Below, piece after piece: positions 23,667 to 33,916 of a stretch of DNA of 64,000 nt. How positions within the stretch are numbered: position 1 is the stretch's first letter; each line of letters begins with the position of its first letter. Source of the DNA: Odocoileus virginianus. Its lineage: Eukaryota > Chordata > Mammalia > Artiodactyla > Cervidae. The stretch lies in assembly GCF_023699985.2 (NCBI RefSeq), contig NC_069690.1, positions 43,700,641 to 43,764,640 on the forward strand, written 5' to 3'. The notes below the pieces were generated by a model. That model was not told the origin of the DNA and made no database searches. It saw only the letters and a list, made by a program, of their open reading frames with translations. Position numbers and translations under genes: made by a program.

Positions 23667-24540
23667 GCATCAGTTTCCCTGAGTCAAGACTTTGCATCAA
23701 CCCTCCAGCCCCAGGGAACCACCCCTGCTGCGGGTCTTGGAAGGCAGGACTCCTCTGTACCCGGGTCATCCCAGCTTCAGAGGCAGGGCCCACCCACCCC
23801 GAAGAAAATAAGGAGGTGCAGCTTTTTAATAAATGCAAGGGCTACACCAGGAGCTTGTGACTAGACTCAGATTTTAAGAGGATGTGAAGGAACAAGACTA
23901 AAGGACAAAGTATAAGAATGGATCATTTCAGAAATGTTTATTAATGAGATGAATATGTGTAAGACATTTAGCACAGTGCCTAGAACACAGTAAGTATTCA
24001 ATAAACATTAAGTGGTATTCATATTATTATCAGTAGTAAGTAGTATTGTATCTCAGAATGTTGAGAGCTTATAATAAAATGTAAATGCAGCAAAGGCAGG
24101 CTTTCAAAGCTAAATTTTGTCAGGGCAAGAATAATAGTTCAAGGCAGATGACGTGATGGTAATAAAAGGCTGAAAAAAGTTAAAGCCTTATTTCTCCTAA
24201 TTTTCTTCCATTTCCTTTGTTAAAGAGAATAATATTCAACCTGGAAAGGTTAACAAACATGACTATGGAATAATTGGGACCAAAGATAGAGAATGCAGTA
24301 CCCAAGGAGAGCCCTACTGCTTTGCATGAGCTCTTGATGCCAACTAAATGTTTCTGAAAACTTTCCAGTCTGATTGTAGAACCTCTACTTTCTGAGAAAT
24401 CAGAAAGCTGAAAGGGGTGGGAAAAAAACTGGACGTGGGGAAACATTGCTCAGATCTGACAGAGAATGGATTCTGGAAATCACAGATTGGTATGTCTGCT
24501 GTTGACCTGTAGTCAGCTAGGTTTTGAAAAAAAGAGTGAA
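23667..24540. other. Intergenic with an L2-like fragment
   Basis: Around 23955-24020 the phrase AGCACAGTGCCTAGAACACAG followed by AATAAACATTAA resembles the L2 3' end. No gene is recognised. Confidence 0.45.
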
Positions 24541-24740
24541 AAGTGTTAGTCACTCAGTCATGTCCAACTCTTTACGACCCCATGGACTGTAACCCACCAG
24601 GCTCCTCTGTCCATAGAGGTCTCCAGGCAAGAATACTGGAGTGGGTAGCCTTTCCCTTCTCCAGGGGATCTTCCCAACCCAGGGATCGAACCCAGATCTC
24701 CTGCATTGCAGGTGGATTCTTCACCATTTGAGCCACCAGT
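24541..24740 (-). mobile_element. Bov-tA SINE
   Basis: Reverse orientation: the Bov-A body (CACTCAGTCATGTCCAACTC) is followed by the tRNA-like head ending TTTGAGCCACCAG. Box-B complement GGGATCGAACCC is intact. Confidence 0.93.
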
Positions 24741-25310
24741 TTTGCATCCTTATCAAAAATAGCAGATGTTACTCATGGTCAATGTGTCTTATTAAGGATA
24801 ATTGGGCAAATTGACCTCCTTTCCATATTGATAGAGTGGTACATGGAGACATTGCTATACAAACTGTCTACTAAATTTTAGCAAAGCACCTGACAGAATT
24901 TTTCAGGATTCCTGATGGGTGAGATGAAGAAAAAGGGCTAGATTTAAAGTGTGACTAGCCAAAGTGTAGGTGGCTGAATATCCACATCTAAAGAATCAAG
25001 TGGTGCCCTCTCCAGAGCACATTATAGGAGCTCAGAAAATATTTGTTGTACAAATAAGTCAAGCCAGAAGGAGGTTTCTGATAGGAACCTAGTCTCATGC
25101 AATAGGTCTTATAATCAATTGAGATGGTGACTTCCAAGTCATGATATGAAATTTGCAGAAATCCAAACTTGGCAGGAGAATTGATACATTCAATGACAAG
25201 ATTCAAGATTCAAAATGAAGCCAACAGATTGGAGTGATGGGCCAAGGCTTAGATCAAATAAAAAGAGACAAACATCAGTTATTAGTAATAGGGTCCACAT
25301 GGGGTCTCAC
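24741..25310. other. Unassigned intergenic DNA
   Basis: No repeat boundary or exon is recognised in this AT-rich stretch. Confidence 0.4.
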
Positions 25311-25627
25311 TGATAAGATTGTGCCGACCTCGCAAAGAATAAGTCACAGTGATCCTTGAGACTGACCAACTTGCCCAAATGGCATCCTGTTATCTCACTG
25401 GCGCCTATCTTCTCAAAGCTGCGAGACCACCAGGTTCCAGACTTCTGGCTACGTGACCATCCCTTCAGAGAATTTTTCATTGGTGGGGTATAGGAAGGAC
25501 TCTGTCAGAAAGGGAGGATGCTGGTTCTCCTTAAGAGCCAGTCACCCTCTCTTTTCCCTCTAATAAATTTCCCTTTTCTTGCCTGACTACCTGGCTCGCT
25601 CTCTTTTTCTCTGCACTCGCCTTACAT
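25311..25627 (+). mobile_element. Probable ERV LTR fragment
   Basis: The layout is LTR-like: a U3-like region, a CTTAAGAGCC TATA-like box near 25530, AATAAA near 25562, then a pyrimidine-rich U5-like segment ending TTACA. I could not find matching target duplications, so both ends are approximate and the call is inference. Confidence 0.45.
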
Positions 25628-25639
25628 TCAGGTTCCTAA

Positions 25640-26337
25640 AAGTAGCTGCACAGATAATGTAGAAGAGGGACATGGCTTCACCACAGTTCATGGAAGAGAT
25701 CTGACAAAGAGATTGGAAATGTCAGAAGCTAATGTGCTTATTAGCATGAAGTGGCTGCCAAAGCACTGTGACAACCTTCAGCTACACAGGAGGATGGAGG
25801 AAGAAGGGTCCCAATGCTCCATCAACAATAGCTCATACTTACTGAGTGCTTACTGTATGCCAGTACTGTGCTGTGCTTACATGTTTTCTTGATGCTTCTT
25901 GTGTTGTTTGGATCAAAAAGGATATCTACTGTACCGGAAGAGGGAGAAGTCTGTGTGTAAGATTGAGTGGAAATATAGTATGTGGAGTCAGTGAATTGAA
26001 GGCAACATCGTAAGAGACAAACAGCACTGGTGGGAAAATCTGCAGGGTGTTTACATTCCTGGGACCTTAAGGGGGAGGTGAGCAGTGACTCAAGTTAAAT
26101 TTCAACCAAATGAAGCCATCTACCTTACGAAGGCTGAATTATGTAGACCCAGCTAGGCTGTCTCAGTGTCTCTTTCTCAAAAGAATGGATTGCAAATGAA
26201 AATGGCTGGAAAAACAATAGCTAGATTGTGGAGCCACAAGACATCCTGAGACCTGCCCTGGGGGTTGTTTGGGGGAGGGATTTGTGCTGTGAATAAAGGG
26301 TGAGATTAAGAGTCTACTCTCTTGAAAAAAATGCCAA
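25640..26337. other. Intergenic with a MIR fragment
   Basis: Around 25826-25890 the text ACTGAGTGCTTACTGTATGCC resembles a MIR 5' portion. No gene is recognised. Confidence 0.45.
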
Positions 26338-26468
26338 GGGGAATTCCCTAGCGGTCCAGTAGTCAGGACTCTGTGCTTCCACGGCAGGGGGCACAGGTTC
26401 AATCCCTGATAGGGGAACTAATATCCTGTATGCTGCACAATGTGGCCAAAAAGAACGAAGGAAAAAAA
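26338..26468 (+). mobile_element. CHR-type SINE
   Basis: The head GGGAATTCCCTAGCGGTCCAG and the box-B-like GGTTCAATCCC precede an A-rich tail with interspersed G. Confidence 0.87.
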
Positions 26469-26569
26469 GTGCCATATAAAAAATAGGTGTATACAGATTA
26501 AAGAAATATGAACAAATGTAGTGATAAAATTTGGGGGTAAAAAAAAATACTGCTATAAAAGATGATTGA

Positions 26570-26646
26570 TAGATATCCCTGAGCAGGGTGCAAATCCATG
26601 GCCCCTGCATTGGAAGCACCTGTCTTAACCACTAGAGTAAAGTCCC
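26570..26646 (-). mobile_element. Truncated CHR-type SINE head
   Basis: The reverse strand of a tRNA-Glu-like head: GCAAATCCATGGCCCCTGCATTGG is followed by TTAACCACTAGAGTAAAGTCCC. Only about 75 bp remain. Confidence 0.7.
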
Positions 26647-26944
26647 AGTTGAGGACATTTAAATATGAACTAGCAATGAGATGATATCAGGAAATGAGTC
26701 CAGCTTATCTCAGGTGTGATAATAATCTCGTGTTTATGTTCAGAATGTCTTCACATGTAGGAGATCTGGGCTGAAATTCTTAGGGGTAAAGGGTCATGAT
26801 GTCTGCATTTCATTTTCAAAGGACTCAACAAAAGAAGTATATATAGAAAGATCTAAAGAGCCAGTGGAACAAAGTGAACAACTGTGGCACCTAGGTGAAG
26901 ATTTTCTAAATAGTGCTTTCAACTGTGTGTTTAAAATTTTTCAA

Positions 26945-27691
26945 GAGATTTCTTAAAAAGCTGGAAATAGAACTGCCATATGACCCAGCAATCCCACTTC
27001 TGGGCATACACACCAAGGAAACCAGATCTGAAAGAGACACATGCACCCCAATGTTCATCGCAGCACTGTTTATAATAGCCAGGACATGGAAGCAACCCAG
27101 ATGCCCATCAGCAGACGAATGGATGAGGAAGCTGTGGTACATATACACCATGGAATATTACTCAGCCATTAAAAAGAATTCATTTGAATCAGTTCTAATG
27201 AGATGGATGCAACTGGAGCCCATTATACAGAGAGAAGTAAGCCAGAAAGATAAAGACCATTACAGTATACTAACACATATATATGGACTTTAGAAAGATG
27301 GTAACGATAACCCTATATGCAAAACAGAAAAAGAGACTCAGATGTATAGAACAGACTTGTGGACTCTGTGGGAGAAGGCGAGGGTGGGATGTTTCAAGAG
27401 AACAGCATTGAAACATGTATATTATCTAGGGTGAAACAGATCACCAGCCCAGGTTGGGTACATGAGACAAGTGCTCGGACCTGGTGCACTGGGAAGAGCC
27501 ACAGGGATCGGGTCAAGAGGGAGGTGGGAGGGGGGACTGGGATGGGGAATACATGTAAATCCATGGCTAATTCATTTCAATGTATGACAAAAACTACTGT
27601 AATGATGTAAAGTAATTAGCCTCCAACTAATAAAAATAAATGGAAAAAAAAAAAAAAAAGAAACCAAGCTGCCCTGACCAAAAAAAAAAAA
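26945..27691 (+). mobile_element. Young L1 3' end with a short 3' transduction
   Basis: The segment encodes the ORF2 C-terminus (LPYDPAIPLLGIHTKET, then MEYYSAIKKN, ending HIYGL) and the 3' untranslated region. It ends in a 16-A tract, about 20 bp of non-L1 sequence (27659-27679), then a second A tract. The direct repeats AAAATTTTTCAA (26933-26944) and AAAATTTTCAA (27692-27702) lie outside both A tracts. The intervening bases therefore travelled with the L1 as a 3' transduction. By eye there are about 20 differences over roughly 665 bases from the copy at 48882. Confidence 0.9.
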
Positions 27692-27702
27692 AAAATTTTC
27701 AA

Positions 27703-27882
27703 ATAAAAATGTTGAAGAAAGGAAGAAGAGACTTGGGCATGAGTCAGGCCCATCAAGCTGATGTTGGCTGCCACCCCATTCCCATTACCACACCCCCCTG
27801 CCAGGGACCAAAGCTCCCTGGGAGGAAAGCCCTGTAGGCAGAGATGGCAGAGACCCTTCCTCTGAGGGTTTGTGTGTATCTG
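27703..27882. other. Short unassigned intergenic stretch
   Basis: Nothing recognised between the L1 and the following SINE. Confidence 0.4.
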
Positions 27883-27892
27883 CTAGGCTGAC

Positions 27893-28115
27893 TGGGCTTC
27901 CCTGGTGGCTCAACAATAAAGAATCCACCTGAGATGCAGAAGACTCAGGAGACCTGGGTTTGATCCCTGGGCCGGGAAGATCCCCTGGAGAAGGGAATGA
28001 CTACCCACTCCAGTATTCTTGCCTGGAGAATCCTATGGGCAGAGGAGCCTGGTGGGCTACAGCCCATGGGGCTGCAAAGAGTTGGACAAGATGGAAGCAA
28101 CTGAGCATGCACGCT
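27893..28115 (+). mobile_element. Bov-tA SINE
   Basis: The tRNA-like head GGGCTTCCCTGGTGGCTCAA and the Bov-A body are bounded by CTAGGCTGA at 27883-27891 and 28116-28124, a likely target duplication. The head contains a short internal duplication near 27935-27955 (GATGCAGAAGACTCAGGAGACC). Confidence 0.92.
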
Positions 28116-28124
28116 CTAGGCTGA

Positions 28125-29691
28125 TTAGCAGTTGTGACAGCTTGCTGTTTTGGATTGTTTTCTTGTGCTCTAGCCATCGCCAAGCCCACCTAAAGAGGTT
28201 GGACAGCAGAGCCCCGCCGAAGGTGGGGCACAACCCTGACAATAACTCAGACAAGAGGCCCAGAAAAGTTTGTACTTTAAGCATGTTTACACAGCTGATC
28301 TGTAGCAGCAAGGATGTGAAGCCAGAGGGCCTTAATTCTAGGATCCAATCTGTTAACTATAACATTGGGCTGCCATCTACAGAATATTGGGCCCACCACT
28401 GGTCCCCACATTTTAGGAAGGATGCTGAACAGACCAAAACTAATCTGGCAGGGAAAGACCAGGAGAACAGGAACATTGGAAATCTTATCCTATGAAAAAC
28501 CTTGGGGATTTCTATATGGGATAACAATGACTTAGGGAGAATGCAATGACTGTCCTTGAGTGGTGAAAGAGACGGCACTTGGTAAAGCAAAGAGATTTAT
28601 TCTGCATGACAGGATAAAGACAAGGACAGACTTCAACTTTCAAGGGGTTAGAGACAGTTATCCCAAGCTAGAATGGGCTGCTTTATGAGGTACTGAGCTC
28701 CCTGACACCCAAAGCATTCAAAGAGACCCTGGACAGCCATCGGTCAGCCTTTCTACTCTGAGACACTACTCACCGTCTCTTCTCAGAGTGCCTAGAGCAC
28801 GGCTGAGACCCACTGAGTCCGCACCCTCGTCGCTATTGGTTTTATGATTATAAACTTCATAGCTTTACTGAATATTCACACATCATACAATTCACCCATT
28901 GTAAGTGAACAATTTGCTGGTTCTTAGTAAATTTATAGTTATGCAACCATTGCCACAATCCAGTTTTAGAACACTGTGATTATCTCTTTTACTTCCCAGA
29001 ACATTCATTATCAGCATCCAGGGTCAGTCCAGGCCTGCACTGGCCTCAGTGCATCTCAGTGCCCTGGCTCTTCCCTCCATCCCCTCCTCCTTCCCAGGGC
29101 GTGTCAGCTGACACAGTTCTTCGAGTGCTGCTCTGTGTCTCTCCCCAGATGTCTCCACTGGGCACCTTTGCTGCCTTCCCTCCCCATCTACTGACCTCTG
29201 GAGGCCAGAGCCTATGGCAGTAGTGTGGACTGGAAGGACAGGACCCTGGAGCCTCAGACCTGCATTTGAATCGTGACCATGCGGCCACCATCAAGTCACT
29301 TTGTATCCTTGGACCTTGGTTTCCTGCTTTGTAAAGCAGATACAATACACATGACTTGCTGGGTGTGACAAGTAGAGATGATGTGTGCAGTGTCGAGGAC
29401 AGTACCCACTATGCTCAGTAAACAGAGATTTAATTCTTCACAATCCACTTGTTGCTGCCACCCTTATTATTTTATTGGCACTCACAAGTCCTGGGTACTC
29501 TGGGTGCCCATTTCGTCTTTCTCTTCCAGGCATATTCCTAGCTGTAGTTTTCTGGGTCATTCTTGGTGTCCAGGCAAGAACACGAATTCTCCCACGCTTG
29601 GGAACCCCCATGGCCCACTCCATCCAGGGCTGTGGGTCAGTCAGGTGGAGCAGCGCCGCCACCTAGTGGCAACGGGTGCAGCAGCAAGCTG
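28125..29691. other. Intergenic, with an old L1-like 3' UTR piece
   Basis: At about 28850-28980 the minus strand resembles an old L1 3' UTR (AATTCACCCATTGTAAGTG, ATGCAACCATTGCCACAATC). The rest is unassigned. Frames at 29046-29345 and 29378-29977 overlap on both strands and one ends inside a SINE, so they are not called. Confidence 0.45.
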
Positions 29692-29893
29692 CATGCGTGC
29701 ATGCTCAGTGGCGTCTGTGACCACATGGACTGTAGTCCACCAGGCTCCTCTGTCCGTGGAATTCTCCAAGCAAGAATACTGGAGTGGGGAGCCATTCCCT
29801 TCTCCAAGGGATCTTCCTGACCCAGGGATCGAATCTGGGTCTCTCTGCATTGCAGGCAGATTCTTTTCCCGTCTGAGCTACCAGGGAAACCCT
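29692..29893 (-). mobile_element. Bov-tA SINE
   Basis: Reverse orientation; the head terminus is GAGCTACCAGGGAAACCCT. The Bov-A part is slightly truncated at its 3' end. Confidence 0.9.
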
Positions 29894-29999
29894 CCTATGC
29901 TGTGTATCAAAACAATGAAAATCAAAATAGGTGAAAAGTTCTTAGTGTGGTACACCTCAAAGACCAGCTGGTGGTGAAAAAGCAAAGTTTAAAGTGTTT

Positions 30000-30124
30000 T
30001 CCTAAATCTAGATAGAACGGAGACCAGTGGTTAGTAATGGCCTAGGGTTGAGAGGTATGAAAAAATGGGCAGTGACTGCTACAGGCTGCAGGGTTTCTTT
30101 CCAGAGTGATGAAAATGTTCTAAA
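30000..30124 (+). mobile_element. Old L1 3' UTR fragment
   Basis: AGAACGGAGACCAGTGGTTAG ... AGAGTGATGAAAATGTTCTAAA matches the style of mammalian L1M 3' untranslated regions. It is interrupted at 30134 by a SINE pair. Confidence 0.55.
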
Positions 30125-30134
30125 GTTGATTGCA

Positions 30135-30249
30135 GGACTTCCGTGATGGTCCAGTGGTTAAGACTGTGCTTCCAGTGTATGGGGCATGGGTTCCATCCCT
30201 GGTCAGGGAACTGGGGTCCCACGTGCTGTGTGGTATGGCCAAATAAAAT
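30135..30249 (+). mobile_element. CHR-type SINE (first of a tandem pair)
   Basis: The head GGACTTCCGTGATGGTCCAG and an AAATAAAATA tail abut a second SINE. The pair as a whole is flanked by GTTGATTGCA (30125-30134) and ATTGATTGCA (30479-30488), so the second copy inserted into the tail of the first. Confidence 0.88.
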
Positions 30250-30250
30250 A

Positions 30251-30478
30251 GGACTTCCCCAGTGGTCCAGCAGTTAACAGTCTGCCTGGCAATTCAGGGG
30301 GCGAGGGTTCCATCCCTGGTTGGGGAACTAAGATCCCACATGCCGTGGAATAACTAAGCCCTTACATCGCAACTACTGAGTCCATGAGCCTGTGGCCCAC
30401 AACAGAAGACCCTACATCTTGGCAACAAAGATCCAAGTGCTGTGACTAAGACCTGACACAGCCAAATAAATGAATAAA
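30251..30478 (+). mobile_element. CHR-2-type SINE (second of a tandem pair)
   Basis: A fuller copy, with the head followed by the long CHR body (AACTAAGCCC, CCCTACATCTTGG) and an AAATAAATGAATAAAA tail. Confidence 0.9.
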
Positions 30479-30488
30479 ATTGATTGCA

Positions 30489-31189
30489 ACAATCTGGGAG
30501 GATATGACTGAAGAAAATCTGAGAATTCATGGAAATGTATCTCAATAAAGCTGCTGCCAAAGAGTGAAGACTATCAAAAATTTTGAAGGAAAAAAGGGTC
30601 TCCAGAGCACGTCAGATTTTCCGTGTACTGTTTGACAGCCTCCAGATACCTGTGGATAAAGAACTCAGGTCTTCTCAAGTTATTATGCTTCATGTCACTT
30701 GAAACCGACCTCCACAGGAGTAAAAAGCCACCTGTCTCTAGCAACTCACATGTGAGTATTCTCAGCTGTTAAGGTATTGTTTTAAATAGATTAAATCACA
30801 TATATAGAATTGACTCATAGATTCCCCGATTACCCCTGTATTCTTGGTACTCACAGAGAGCTGTCCCCCAGGTAAGCCTAGGAACTTCCTTACAGGTGGG
30901 GAAATTGGGGGCCAGGCGAGGGGGCAGCCACTTTGATTCCAGATTGAAACCTCTCTCCATTCTAAGAGGGTAACCATACATCCCCGACATGCCGTGTGCC
31001 CCTGCATAATTGTTAGAAGCACCCCTTTCCCTCTCAAGGTAATAAATTTCAGGGTCACCTGTGAGGCAGTCTCTTCCCTGGGGCCCTGCCTCACCTGTCT
31101 ACAGGCAGATGGCTCAGGATTGATGCTGTGTTCAATAGCACCTCAGGGCTTCAGGAAGCAACTACCTAGGACCCACACCTGCCCAGAAA
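30489..31189. other. Unassigned intergenic DNA
   Basis: No exon or clear repeat is recognised. Minus-strand frames at 30762-31094 have no domain and no start context. Confidence 0.4.
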
Positions 31190-31360
31190 TAGGTGAATCC
31201 ATAGAAACAGGAAGTAGATAAACGGTGGCCAGGGGCCATAGGAAAGGGAGGATTAGGGAATAATAGGTTTTCTTTGAGGGGTGATGAACAGTCTAAAATT
31301 AGTAGTGGTGGTCACACAACTCTGAATATGCTAAAAATCATAAAATTAAAAAAAAAAAAA
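31190..31360 (+). mobile_element. Old L1 3' UTR fragment
   Basis: GATAAACGGTGGCCAGGGGCC, AGGGGTGATGAACAGTCTAAA and a 13-A tract match L1M-type 3' ends. Confidence 0.6.
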
Positions 31361-31532
31361 AGTAAGTGTGGGACACAGCAACATGCTTTTTTAAACAAGT
31401 ATCCCAACTGGTCTTCTTAGCACTTCCCAAGTTAGAAAAGGACAGGGGATTCAATGGGATTAGAAGGTGAATAGTGGGAGAGATTAGATATATTCCATCC
31501 CACTTCACTGCTCCTATAAATAATGCTGATCA

Positions 31533-31654
31533 GGGAATTTCCTGGCTGTTTGGTGGTTAGGACTCTGTGTTCTCACTGCCATGGGCCTGGGTTCAATTCC
31601 TGGTTGGGAAACTAAAATCCCACAAGCCACATGGCACAACCAAAAAAAAAAAAA
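31533..31654 (+). mobile_element. CHR-type SINE with perfect 11-bp TSD
   Basis: The head GGGAATTTCCTGGCTGTTTG is followed by the body and a 14-A tail. AATGCTGATCA is repeated exactly at 31522-31532 and 31655-31665. Confidence 0.95.
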
Positions 31655-31665
31655 AATGCTGATCA

Positions 31666-32175
31666 ATTTGTGGCCAGCATTGCTGTTCACACTTGAGACA
31701 TCAAAGTATCCTCAGGGAAACACCAGGCAAGGAAAACAAAGGTCTGAGACATTTCTCCTCACAACCCTATGAGGTAGGCATTATTATGCCCATTTAACAG
31801 TTAAGCAAACTGAGGCTCAGGGATACGGAGGCAAAGAAAGACAGGCCTGAAGCCAGGCACTAGTGAGGACACAGGTGGGATGTGAATATGGCTTTCAGGG
31901 ACCCAAGCCTTTGCTCAAAGGCACTACACTCAAGTGCCCCCACTGATCCACTAACCATAAATCATCAGCTCCAAATTCAGAGAAAGACCACAGTAGTTGC
32001 ATGTATCATCGAAGATACGAATGAGGAGCTCCACTGAAGGCAGGAGGCCCCAAACAGCACCCCGGGATGTTTGTGCCTTTTATACAAGTGCCCTGGGAGT
32101 TTTTAATAGCAAGTCTGCGATGGAGAGGGGAAGGGATTTTAAATACGCTCAAGACACCCGGAAGCACATGGCTGT
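31666..32175. other. Intergenic next to the ARF2 3' end, with a MIR
   Basis: A good MIR core lies at about 31745-31885 (CCTATGAGGTAGGCATTATTATGCCC and AAACTGAGGCTCAGGG). Nothing coding is supported. Confidence 0.55.
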
Positions 32176-32199
32176 CCTCTCCTCTTTCCAAAGCAAGTC

Positions 32200-32205
32200 T
32201 TTATT
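32200..32205 (-). terminator. ARF2: Candidate distal poly(A) signal of ARF2
   Basis: The complement reads AATAAA, the canonical hexamer. It is the first canonical one I find downstream of the ARF2 stop codon. Confidence 0.55.
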
Positions 32206-33358
32206 GTCTAACCAATCAACAAGTGTTTGATGAGGCCCAGCATGGTACCGGGCACACACAGAAAGCATAAATACAAAAGTGTAAGACACACTCCCTGCCA
32301 ATTTGAGGCGCACAATCTAAATATTTCTCAGCACTTAACTGCATGGTTTAAAAATCAAATCTGGACTTTGTTGCCAGTACTGCAAGGAACATTCTTTAAG
32401 TCAATGTCTTAAGGAAAAATGTTACACTCCACATTGATCACAGCATGAAATTTCTTCCCAGTCATAGCAACTTCATGATTATCAACAAGGTTTTCTTTTG
32501 TTAAAATTCATTTTACACTCTCCTCCTCTGTAACCTAAAACAAAGTTTTTTTTTTTTTTTTTTTTTGAAAAAGCAAGTTTAAAAGGTAGTAGTGGAAGAG
32601 CTTAGGTACAAATTTGGCCAACAGCTGTCTGGACGAAAAACAGCTCTAGACTACGGAGCGAACCCAGCTCGTTTCCAGGCCGTTGTTACCTCTATTTTGA
32701 GGACAACATAGAGCACATTTCCACGATAAGTCATGATTGCCAACCAGAAGAGGGAGTCTCAGTGCCACGGAGACTGGCCTGGACGAGACATCCTTCATGG
32801 CAAAATTTAGCACCAACCAACTTGGCTGCTGGGCGTCTCGTTGCCCAAATTTAACCCCTTGATTCTCTCTCAAACTCTCAGAACTCCTGGGTGTGTGGTT
32901 CTGGGAAGAGCAGCTAACCCAAACCGCAAGTTGGACTAACATACTGTACATGGTTCTGCTTCCACCCGGGGAGCCGAGCTCCTGCTTCAGGTGGAGAACA
33001 TTCGGCGCAGAGCAGAGCTCTGAGTGGGAGCAGCAGCCGCCGAGAGGTGATGAGGGACATGAAGGCGTCACCCCTCCTTAACCCAGCCTGGTGCGTGGCG
33101 GGGCGGCCCCGGTGAAGGGCCTTGCCACGCGCCGGGTGCCCACTCCAAAGGGCCTCCATTTGGCAAATAAGAGTCAAAGGAAGGAAGGATCCGATGGTTT
33201 TCTAGTGTTATGGGGTCTAGTGTTATGGGTTTTCTTTTTTTCTTCTCATAGAATAAGATCACTGATTTCTCTCAGTAAAGTACATTAAACCAGGACCTCT
33301 GGGCTAGAAAATAACTTAAGTTCAGATCTGAACTTTACATCTTGGTAAGCAAGGGCCT

Positions 33359-33364
33359 TTTAAT
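33359..33364 (-). terminator. ARF2: Candidate proximal poly(A) signal of ARF2
   Basis: The complement reads ATTAAA, the commonest variant hexamer, about 395 nt after the stop codon. Confidence 0.4.
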
Positions 33365-33754
33365 TTGAGCCTTCCTTTTTTTTTTTTTTTTAACAAAAGG
33401 ATGCTAGAGTCTAACAGGATCCCCAGAGACCCGAGGCCTGGGCCAAGATGACACAAGTGAAGGCAGTCCATAGCCCACCCTCGCCCCACTTTCCCATCGC
33501 AAAGACCAGTCCGGCTCCCATGGACTGCAAAACTGCTCATCAGAGCTATTGAAATGGAAGGTAGTGTAGAAAATGCAACACTGGTTGTTCTTATCATGTG
33601 AGACTGGTTTCTTTCGAGCGTGTATAAGGCACTATGTAAGAAAGCTGCTCCCACGCCCAGCCACACACCCACACTCGGCTCCTCACACGCACACACGCAC
33701 ACACAAGAGGCCAGCTGACTTTGCCACGACGCACGGGGAGCGCGGCGCCTCCCG

Positions 33755-33916
33755 TCACTTCTGGTTTTTGAGCTGGTTGGAGAGCCAGTCCAGGCCTTCG
33801 TAAAGCCCATCCCCGCTGGTGGCACAAGTAGCCTGAATGTACCAGTTTCTCTGGCGGAGGGAATGTAAGCCAAGCTTGTCTGTTATCTCTGCTGCGTTCA
33901 TAGCGTTGGGAAGATC
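33755..33916 (-). CDS. ARF2: ARF2 last coding exon
   Basis: The acceptor TTCTCTTCCAAG precedes GATCTTCCC (Asp129 onward). 162 nt encode residues 129-181 and a TGA stop at 33755-33757. It carries Asp129 of NKQD, the CAT motif and the C-terminal helix ending KNQK. Confidence 0.97.
   Translation of the reverse strand, partial: DLPNAMNAAEITDKLGLHSLRQRNWYIQATCATSGDGLYEGLDWLSNQLKNQK

Larger units (their letters stand above)
32176..33754 (-). other. ARF2: ARF2 3' untranslated region
   Basis: This follows the ARF2 stop codon on the minus strand. Two polyadenylation signals are visible in sense: ATTAAA (complement of 33359-33364), which would give a 3' UTR of about 0.4 kb, and AATAAA (complement of 32200-32205), which would give about 1.57 kb and end near 32180. 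The region has no interspersed repeat, unlike most of the window. Just after the stop it carries a GU-rich tract (33660-33708 on the plus strand), followed further on by A-rich tracts (complements of the T runs near 33372-33391 and 32546-32566). Which site is used cannot be told here. Confidence 0.65.

Noticed and set aside
25311..25627. Complete LTR with duplication
   Set aside because: I tried several TG starts and CA ends and found no matching 4-6 bp flanks, so only a probable fragment is listed.
29378..29977. 199-codon plus-strand frame
   Set aside because: It extends into a reverse Bov-tA SINE and is contradicted by frames on the other strand.
1..32000. Exons of NSF or CRHR1, known neighbours of ARF2 in some mammals
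   Set aside because: I looked for recognisable coding segments and splice sites on both strands and found none. They probably lie outside the window.
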